Of a stretch of DNA of 64,000 nucleotides, positions 57,420-64,000 are shown piece by piece. The DNA is from Anaerolineales bacterium (GTDB lineage Bacteria; Chloroflexota; Anaerolineae; Anaerolineales; UBA11579), in contig JAGVCA010000048.1 in assembly GCA_020059485.1 (NCBI GenBank), positions 1-64,000 of the forward strand. Direction: 5' to 3'. Under the pieces are notes generated by a model, which saw only the letters and a program-made list of their open reading frames with translations, searched no databases and was not told the DNA's origin. The translations under genes and the position numbers were made by a program. Every line of letters begins with the position of its first letter. Position 1 is the first letter of the stretch.

Positions 57420-58021
57420 TGATCGCGGTGGTCAATTACGGGCTGGGTAATCTCCATTCTGTCCAAAAGGCAATCAATTTTGTCGGCGGGAATGCTGAAG
57501 TGACAGATGATCCTGACACCATTCGCAGGGCAAGCAAGGTCGTGCTGCCGGGGGTTGGGGCGTTCGCAGACGGCATGGAAGGTTTGGCTTCACGTGGTTT
57601 AGGGAGTGTATTAAGGGATGTGGTCGATGCTGATATTCCTGTGTTGGGGATCTGTCTGGGGATGCAATTGCTGTTTGAGGAAGGTCAGGAGCAAGGCATT
57701 CACCAAGGGTTGGGTTTTTTGCGCGGGAAAGTGGTGGCATTCCAATCTTCGGGTATCAAGATCCCTCAGATCGGATGGAACCAACTTGAGTTCTCAAGGG
57801 GTTCTGAGCTGATGGGGGATGTCATAGATGGCAGTTATGTTTATTTCAACCATGGATACTACTGTATCCCGGCAGACCGGGACGAGATCATCGCGATGAC
57901 AGACTACGGCGGCAACTACGCCTCCGCTGTTCAACGGGGTAATATCTTTGGGGTCCAGTTCCACCCGGAGAAAAGTCAGAGGATCGGCTTAAAAATCATG
58001 AAAAACTTTGTGGAGTTATAA
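57416..58021 (+). CDS. hisH: Imidazole glycerol phosphate synthase, glutamine amidotransferase subunit
   Basis: VLGICLGMQLLFEEG, FGVQFHPEKSQ. Confidence 0.97.
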   Translation: MMIAVVNYGLGNLHSVQKAINFVGGNAEVTDDPDTIRRASKVVLPGVGAFADGMEGLASRGLGSVLRDVVDADIPVLGICLGMQLLFEEGQEQGIHQGLGFLRGKVVAFQSSGIKIPQIGWNQLEFSRGSELMGDVIDGSYVYFNHGYYCIPADRDEIIAMTDYGGNYASAVQRGNIFGVQFHPEKSQRIGLKIMKNFVEL

Positions 58022-58022
58022 G

Positions 58023-58754
58023 GTGAGGAATTTTACGATCTATCCTGCGATTGACCTGCGCATGGGCCAGGTTGTCAGGCTGAGTCAGGGGAAGAGCAAT
58101 CAACAAACCATCTACAGTGATTCTCCCGATGAGGTCGCGAATGGTTTTATTCAGGGAGGGGCGGAGTGGCTGCATGTGGTCAATCTGGACGGGGCTTTTG
58201 GGGAACCGTTCAACAACAATCAAAAAGCAATACAAGATATTGTGGGTGTGGGAAGTGCCCGGGTTAAGATTCAGTTAGGCGGTGGCTTGCGAATGATCGA
58301 CCAAATTGCCGCAGCAATCGACCTTGGTGTTTCCCGGATCGTGCTTGGGACCGCCATCATCGAGGAGCCGGTATTTGGTGAGAAGGTGCTCCGGATATTT
58401 GGAGGTGAGCGGATCGCGCTTGGTTTTGATGCGCTCGGGCAAAAATTGATGAGCCGCGGATGGAAAATTGCTTCTGACTCGGATATGGTCTCGTTGGCAC
58501 AGCGGTTCGCCGATGCAGGTGCGAAAACGCTGATTTACACCAATGTTCTCAAAGATGGTATGCAAACTGGCGTGGATTGGGAAACTGCCATGCATCTCTC
58601 AGACCAGACCGGTATGGATGTGATCGCATCCGGAGGGACCAGCAGTTTGAAGGATATCGAGACTGTTCGCAATGCCGGTCTGGCTGGAGTGATCATCGGC
58701 CGGGCGTTGTATGAGGGGAACTTTTCGCTGAAGGACGCAATCAATGTTCGCTAA
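58023..58754 (+). CDS. hisA: ProFAR isomerase (HisA)
   Basis: [32 protein letters not shown]. Confidence 0.96.
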   Translation: MRNFTIYPAIDLRMGQVVRLSQGKSNQQTIYSDSPDEVANGFIQGGAEWLHVVNLDGAFGEPFNNNQKAIQDIVGVGSARVKIQLGGGLRMIDQIAAAIDLGVSRIVLGTAIIEEPVFGEKVLRIFGGERIALGFDALGQKLMSRGWKIASDSDMVSLAQRFADAGAKTLIYTNVLKDGMQTGVDWETAMHLSDQTGMDVIASGGTSSLKDIETVRNAGLAGVIIGRALYEGNFSLKDAINVR

Positions 58755-59517
58755 ACGGATCGTGCCTTGCCTGGATGTCAAAGATGGCCGTGTGGTCAAA
58801 GGGATCAATTTTCTCAACCTGAGAGATGCGGGTGACCCGGTTGAACAAGCCACACTCTACGATGAAATGGGGGCGGATGAGCTGGTGTTCCTGGATATCT
58901 CAGCGACACCACAAGGACACCAAACCACGCTGAAAACTGTGCAGGCAATCGCCGAGCGAGTTTTTCTGCCTCTGACAGTTGGCGGCGGCATTCGAGAAGT
59001 TGATGACATTCGGAAGACCTTGATGGCTGGAGCCGATAAGGTGAGCATTAACTCGGCGGCTGTCAGGAACCCAGATCTGCTCACCGAGAGCGCGAAACGG
59101 TTTGGCAACCAGTGTATTGTCCTGGCTATTGATGCCAAACCTACTGACCTGGGATGGGAAGTGTTTATCAATGGCGGCAGAATCGCTACCGGGATCGATG
59201 CCGTGGAATGGGCAAAACGAGGGGTCGCAGCCGGGGCGGGCGAGATCCTGCTGACTAGTATGGACCGGGATGGGACCCGCAGCGGATTTGACCTAGAATT
59301 GACCGGGTTAATATCTTCGGCTGTCAATGTGCCAGTGATAGCCAGTGGTGGAGCAGGCAGCATGATGGATTTTTTGGATGTTTTTGTCCACACCCAGGCT
59401 GAAGCAGCATTGGCTGCGACATTGTTCCATGACGCGGTTATTACGATCGAAGACTTGAAAGAGTTTTTGGCCAATCAGCAGATTCCAATTCGCCCTATCC
59501 ATCAGATCGGGAGTTGA
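58744..59517 (+). CDS. hisF: Imidazole glycerol phosphate synthase, cyclase subunit
   Basis: [23 protein letters not shown]. Confidence 0.97.
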   Translation: MFAKRIVPCLDVKDGRVVKGINFLNLRDAGDPVEQATLYDEMGADELVFLDISATPQGHQTTLKTVQAIAERVFLPLTVGGGIREVDDIRKTLMAGADKVSINSAAVRNPDLLTESAKRFGNQCIVLAIDAKPTDLGWEVFINGGRIATGIDAVEWAKRGVAAGAGEILLTSMDRDGTRSGFDLELTGLISSAVNVPVIASGGAGSMMDFLDVFVHTQAEAALAATLFHDAVITIEDLKEFLANQQIPIRPIHQIGS

Positions 59518-59520
59518 TGT

Positions 59521-59847
59521 ATGCTAGATCTTAAATTCGACGAAAATGGTTTATTGACCGGGATTGCCCAGGACTTGGAGAGCGGTCAGGTGTTGATGGT
59601 TGCAATGATGAACGCGGATGCTGTGCGGCTGACATTGGAGACAGGCTTGGCCCACTTCTGGTCTCGCAGCCGGCAGACATTATGGCTCAAAGGCGAAACT
59701 TCCGGTAACCGATTGGAGATTCAGAAAATAATGGTCGACTGTGATGGCGATTCCCTGTTATTGCTCGTTATCCCCCGTGGACCGGCCTGCCATACCGGAG
59801 CGCAAAGTTGTTTTTTCACTGAACTGGAGATGAAAGATGCTGAATGA
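59521..59847 (+). CDS. hisI: Phosphoribosyl-AMP cyclohydrolase
   Basis: AHFWSRSRQTLWLKGETSGN, VDCDGDSLLLLV. Confidence 0.96.
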   Translation: MLDLKFDENGLLTGIAQDLESGQVLMVAMMNADAVRLTLETGLAHFWSRSRQTLWLKGETSGNRLEIQKIMVDCDGDSLLLLVIPRGPACHTGAQSCFFTELEMKDAE

Positions 59848-60118
59848 ATTGTATCGGATCATCAGGGATCGATCCATTCATCCGAAAACCGGATCCTACA
59901 CCAACCAGCTATTACAGCAAGGGTATCAACGGATCGCCCAAAAAGTTGGTGAAGAGGCTGTTGAGGTCATTATTGCTGTCGGAAATCAGGGTCGGCAGCG
60001 GATCATTGAAGAGGTGGCAGACCTTTATTATCATTTGCTGGTCTTGCTGGTGGACCAGGGGATAGAGCTTCAAGAGATTGAGACCGAACTCGAAAAACGA
60101 CATAGTGGGAAGGCTTGA
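59837..60118 (+). CDS. hisE: Phosphoribosyl-ATP diphosphatase
   Basis: SYTNQLLQQGYQRIAQKVGEEAVEVIIA, EEVADLYYHLLVLL. Confidence 0.95.
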   Translation: MLNELYRIIRDRSIHPKTGSYTNQLLQQGYQRIAQKVGEEAVEVIIAVGNQGRQRIIEEVADLYYHLLVLLVDQGIELQEIETELEKRHSGKA

Positions 60119-61207
60119 ATGGAAATCCTGATATTTGATATGGATGGCGTACTGCTTGAGCCAATTGGCTATCACCAGGCACTGAAAAAAACAGTTCAAC
60201 TGGCTGGCAGTCATCTTGGGCTTGATGACGTGAACTTGACGCAGGATCAGATCCATAGATTTGAATCTGTCGGCATCAGCAGCGAATGGCATTCCAGCGC
60301 GCTCTGTATGGCTTTCCTGAAGATCCAATTGTTATCCGGGGTTGTCAGTCCTGCCCTGTACCTGGAGGAAATGTTTGCGAACCTGCAGCGTCAGCCAATT
60401 GAGAAGCCACCGATAGAACGCGGGCTGTCAGCGATCGAGTTGCTGTGCTTTCGATCAGGCGTTGATCCTCAAACCGTAGTGAGCATCATCCGTGACAGTG
60501 AGGATATTTCACGTTCGTTCACGATGCAGTGGCTTCAGGAACTGGTTCTTGGTACGGAAGTCTATCAGTCGAAGTATCAACTGGCTGGAATGCTAAACAC
60601 CACCAGTTATCTGAAAATCTTTGATCGTCCTTTGTTATCTCCGATCAATCTCAGCCGGATTGCAGATTGCATGGCGGCGGACAAATGTCGGATAGCGATC
60701 ATGACAAACCGCCCCTCCAGCGGACCGCAAGAATTCTCCGGTTCACCGGAAGCGGAAATGGGAGCGGAAGTAGTGCAATTGTCCGGAGTACCTCTGATCG
60801 GTTATGGTGAGATCGCCTGGCTTGCTGAATATCACCAGTCTACTCCTGGAATACTTCAAAAACCACACAGTGCTCATGCCCTGGCAGCAATATTGGGCTC
60901 GATTAGCATCGAGAAGGAATTGTGCCTTACGTATTCTGTGATGGACCCGGCTCGATGGCCGGATGAGATCATCAGAATGCTTCAAGGGAGTGTCGTTACG
61001 GTCTTTGAAGATACACCAGTAGGTCTGCTGTCTGTCCAAAGCGCTGGTCAGGTGCTGAACCGGGCCGGCATCGAGGTTTCGACCCGATTGGTTGGGATTG
61101 GTGCAGATGAAATTAAAAGGAAGTCCCTGGAAATCCATGGGGCTCAGGTTTTTTCGGATATCAATCTGGCATTAGTCAGCCTCAACAACTTTGGATCGTT
61201 CGCCTGA
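60119..61207 (+). CDS. HAD-superfamily phosphatase-like protein at the distal end of the his operon
   Basis: MEILIFDMDGVLLEPIG HAD motif I; immediately follows the hisE stop. Confidence 0.75.
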   Translation: MEILIFDMDGVLLEPIGYHQALKKTVQLAGSHLGLDDVNLTQDQIHRFESVGISSEWHSSALCMAFLKIQLLSGVVSPALYLEEMFANLQRQPIEKPPIERGLSAIELLCFRSGVDPQTVVSIIRDSEDISRSFTMQWLQELVLGTEVYQSKYQLAGMLNTTSYLKIFDRPLLSPINLSRIADCMAADKCRIAIMTNRPSSGPQEFSGSPEAEMGAEVVQLSGVPLIGYGEIAWLAEYHQSTPGILQKPHSAHALAAILGSISIEKELCLTYSVMDPARWPDEIIRMLQGSVVTVFEDTPVGLLSVQSAGQVLNRAGIEVSTRLVGIGADEIKRKSLEIHGAQVFSDINLALVSLNNFGSFA

Positions 61208-61750
61208 AACGGTTATCTTAACCAATGTTTTCACCGAATAACCGGTTTCTTGTCTGATCCGGGCGACACCTTGATACTCGATTTTTTCTGCCACACAGAC
61301 GATATCAACGATGTTTGCTTCCGCTTTTTCAACAGCCTTGATCAAGGCAATCATCGTTCCCCCAGTACTGATCATATCATCCACGATTATGACTTTATCA
61401 CCTTTTTCAACGCCATTTAAAAACAGCCGCCCGTCCGTATATTCCATGCTGAAATCAACCTCGATCTGACCATCCAATCCGGATGGATACCAGCGTGCCA
61501 TCCCGAAAGGGAGGCCGGATTCCAGGGAGGAGGCTGCGACCAAGATCGCACCTTTGTCTTCTTCCCCTGCGATCTTGCTGGCCTTGTGGAAATCCCCTTC
61601 CTCTACCAGCCAAGTGGCTGCTGCCTTCAACAGTTCGGCCGATGTTGCCGGGATCTGCTCGGTTAACGGGTTGACCAGAAACTGAAAGCTTCCAAAATCC
61701 AGTAACGGCTTATCTTCAAATGCGGACTTAACCAGAGATATAAAATTCAT
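61172..61750 (-). CDS. Phosphoribosyltransferase, orotate PRTase-like
   Basis: KVIIVDDMISTGGTMIALIKAVEKA PRPP-binding motif. Confidence 0.8.
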   Translation of the reverse strand: MNFISLVKSAFEDKPLLDFGSFQFLVNPLTEQIPATSAELLKAAATWLVEEGDFHKASKIAGEEDKGAILVAASSLESGLPFGMARWYPSGLDGQIEVDFSMEYTDGRLFLNGVEKGDKVIIVDDMISTGGTMIALIKAVEKAEANIVDIVCVAEKIEYQGVARIRQETGYSVKTLVKITVSGERSKVVEAD

Positions 61751-61856
61751 CGGATCCCTCTTTGCATTACGCGGAACTTATCACTGATGGCAATCATTTC
61801 AACCGATGCGCCAATATTGTGTGTGCGTTGATGCAAAATTTGTTTTTGGTGTCTGG

Positions 61857-61892
61857 ATCAAAGACCGCTCACATTGGGGAGCGGTCTTTGAT
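61857..61892. terminator. Intrinsic terminator hairpin
   Basis: ATCAAAGACCGCTC...GAGCGGTCTTTGAT, 14-bp arms. Confidence 0.75.
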
Positions 61893-61903
61893 CGCATACA
61901 ACA

Positions 61904-64000
61904 TTATTGCCTGTTTCGGCTCCTCCGCATCAGGAATGCTGCCAGCCCGAGCACAGCGGCAGCAGCCAGACCGATCAGCACGCGGGCTTGCGGGGCCAGA
62001 CCAGGGGCATCCTCAATCACGAAGACCGCGGTCGTCCGACTAGGGATCGTGAAATCGCCTGTTGTCATCTCAAAACTGCTTTCCCGAACGGAGGTATCCT
62101 CCGAGTTCCGCTGGATGGTGTGCAGCTGGAAAGATTTGTGAGCCAGGCTGCTGGCCGGGAAGGTAACCAATTCCGCGTTGGCGTTGAACAGCACCACAAT
62201 CTCCTGGTAAACCGGATCCCTGTTATTGGTATCTTCCAGATGTATGATGATCAGGCCGGGGATCTGGTCCGGGCCGGTATTGAGGAAGCTGACGGAGTCG
62301 ATCACGTCTTCGGCTGTCTCCAGCCTAAACAGTTTGGCGCTCTTACGGATTTGCAGAAATTCCAGGAACACATCCCGCGCAAAACTGATCTCGGCGTGAG
62401 AGGGCATCAGGTTCGGGTCGGCTAGCAGCGGGCGGATGATCGACCATTTGTCCTGGCCTTCCGGCGGCAGGCCGACGCCCCAGTTGTTGCTCTGGTAGGT
62501 CCAGTCAAGTTGGTTGTACCAGTCGCCGGAGTCGTAGGAATTGGGGTTGAGCGATTTTGAGCGCAGCAGGTCGTCACCGGCATGGAAAAAGGGTACTCCC
62601 TGGCTGAACATCACCAGGCTGATGGCCAGGTTGTTCATCCGCACACGGTCGGCCAAGGTGGCGTCTGCCGGGGCTTTGACCTGGATGGCATCGAAGAGCG
62701 TTTCGTTGTCGTGGGCAGAGACATAGACAACATTTTCCTGCGGGTCTTGCGTATAGGCAGCGGGCGGGCCTTTGTACAACACCAGGCTGCCGGGAACCAG
62801 TTCGCCGTTGGCGCGTATGAGCTGGTACTCGCTCAGGTTGCCGGACAAGCCGAGGCGGATCCAGTCTGTATAGGTAAAGAGTAAGTCCCGCTGCGGGTCG
62901 AGCGAGGTCCCGGTGAAGCGGCTTGGGGCGGTGAATAACCCGGTGACAAAGCCCTGGTCACGCGGATCGTCAAAGGGGTTCCCGCCGCGGGCGGCATCGC
63001 GCAGGCGGTCATTGAACACTCCGATGCCGGTCCCGCCGATATTGAGCTGTGAGGCATTTGCACCCCGGGCGTTATCGGCTACCTCGCCAAAATCCCAGCC
63101 CTCGCCGTACACGTAGATCGACTTGCCATCCACGCCGTCCTTGCGCACGGTCAGGTCGTCCAGCGCGTCCCGCACGGCTTGCATGTCAGCCAGCATGTGG
63201 TGGCCCATCAGGTCGAAGCGAAAGCCGTCCACTTTGTAAGCAGTCGCCCAGGTAACGACCGAATCGACCATCAGCCGCTGCATCATGCGGTGCTCGGTGG
63301 CGGTATTCTGGCAGCAGGTCGATTTCTGGACATTGCCCTCGGCATCCAGGCGGTGGTAATAGCCGGGGACGATTCTGTCGAGCATAGAATTGGGAGTCTG
63401 ACCGCTGGCGTTGGTGTGGTTGTAAACTACATCCATGACAACCCGCAGCCCAGCGTTGTTGAGTGACTGCACCATGCTACGGAATTCGAGGATCCGCTGC
63501 GGACCGTCCGGGTTGGTGGCATAACTGCCTTCGGGGACGGTAAAGTGCAGCGGGTCGTAGCCCCAATTGAAGCCGTCCACGCCGCGGATGACGGAAACTG
63601 CCTGGGCCTGCTGGTCAGAGTCCGGGGGCAGGGCGGCCAGGGCTTCTTCGTCTACGGTCTGCCAGGTGGACTTGTCCTCATTGGTGGTGGCGAAATCGAA
63701 GGCTGGCAGCAGATGGATGTGGGTCAGGCCAGCCTTAGCCAGACGAGTGAGGTGCTGCATGCCGTCCGAGTCCGGAATCGTGAAGGCCATGAAGGTGCCG
63801 CGCAAATCCTCCGGCACGCTCTGGTCGGAAGCGCTGAAATCTCGCACATGCAGTTCGTAGATCACGATGTTTTCGGGGGCGTCCAGTTTGGGTTTTTTGA
63901 GTTGATCCCATCCCTCAGGCTGATACGCTTCGTCATGCAGATTGATGATCTGGCTGCGTAGACTATTGGTCGAGAGGCTGAACGAATAGGGATCGGTCAC
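61904..64000 (-). CDS. Type I pullulanase / alpha-amylase family protein, N-terminus outside the window
   Basis: [44 protein letters not shown]-terminal TM anchor. Confidence 0.92.
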   Translation of the reverse strand: MTDPYSFSLSTNSLRSQIINLHDEAYQPEGWDQLKKPKLDAPENIVIYELHVRDFSASDQSVPEDLRGTFMAFTIPDSDGMQHLTRLAKAGLTHIHLLPAFDFATTNEDKSTWQTVDEEALAALPPDSDQQAQAVSVIRGVDGFNWGYDPLHFTVPEGSYATNPDGPQRILEFRSMVQSLNNAGLRVVMDVVYNHTNASGQTPNSMLDRIVPGYYHRLDAEGNVQKSTCCQNTATEHRMMQRLMVDSVVTWATAYKVDGFRFDLMGHHMLADMQAVRDALDDLTVRKDGVDGKSIYVYGEGWDFGEVADNARGANASQLNIGGTGIGVFNDRLRDAARGGNPFDDPRDQGFVTGLFTAPSRFTGTSLDPQRDLLFTYTDWIRLGLSGNLSEYQLIRANGELVPGSLVLYKGPPAAYTQDPQENVVYVSAHDNETLFDAIQVKAPADATLADRVRMNNLAISLVMFSQGVPFFHAGDDLLRSKSLNPNSYDSGDWYNQLDWTYQSNNWGVGLPPEGQDKWSIIRPLLADPNLMPSHAEISFARDVFLEFLQIRKSAKLFRLETAEDVIDSVSFLNTGPDQIPGLIIIHLEDTNNRDPVYQEIVVLFNANAELVTFPASSLAHKSFQLHTIQRNSEDTSVRESSFEMTTGDFTIPSRTTAVFVIEDAPGLAPQARVLIGLAAAAVLGLAAFLMRRSRNRQ

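Noticed and set aside
1-64000. CRISPR arrays, rRNA operons, prophage or known defence islands
   Set aside because: No regularly spaced short repeats, rRNA sequence, capsid/terminase or recognisable defence genes were seen.

Overview
64 kb chromosomal window, gene-dense, with gene content typical of an anaerobic or facultative Chloroflexota (Anaerolineae-like) bacterium. The taxon is inferred from gene content only. From left to right: (a) the 3' end of an IS200/IS605-type TnpB gene running into an arsR gene; (b) a minus-strand respiratory operon encoding a 15-CxxCH octaheme-tetrathionate-reductase-like cytochrome, an FeS subunit and an NrfD-like subunit; (c) a YbaK-like gene, a two-component system and a small secreted protein; (d) a plus-strand ferredoxin / FAD oxidoreductase / membrane protein / 21-CxxCH cytochrome operon; (e) housekeeping genes (uvrB, PHP, secG, SBP, cupredoxin lipoprotein, sigma/anti-sigma); (f) an XRE-controlled cluster of radical SAM, NifX-like, two MinD/Mrp ATPases, NifX-like and DUF364 genes, resembling the ORP (orange protein) operon and flanked by two copies of a small structured repeat; (g) lytic transglycosylase, radC, M23, acylphosphatase, AEC, HEAT, RseP-like, mvaD-like, UMF1-type MFS, cNMP and alpha-2-macroglobulin genes; (h) tRNA-Lys; (i) a TetR / two ABC ATPases (one fused to a cNMP-like domain) / FtsX / HlyD efflux cluster; (j) a complete hisGDCBHAFIE operon with a frameshifted hisC, preceded by an apparent histidine-rich leader peptide (HHHH) and terminator, i.e. 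a his attenuator; (k) a phosphoribosyltransferase and a partial type I pullulanase. The least described items are the his attenuator, the two multiheme electron-transfer operons, the ORP-like cluster with its perfectly placed palindromic operator and flanking repeats, and the ABC-cNMP fusion.
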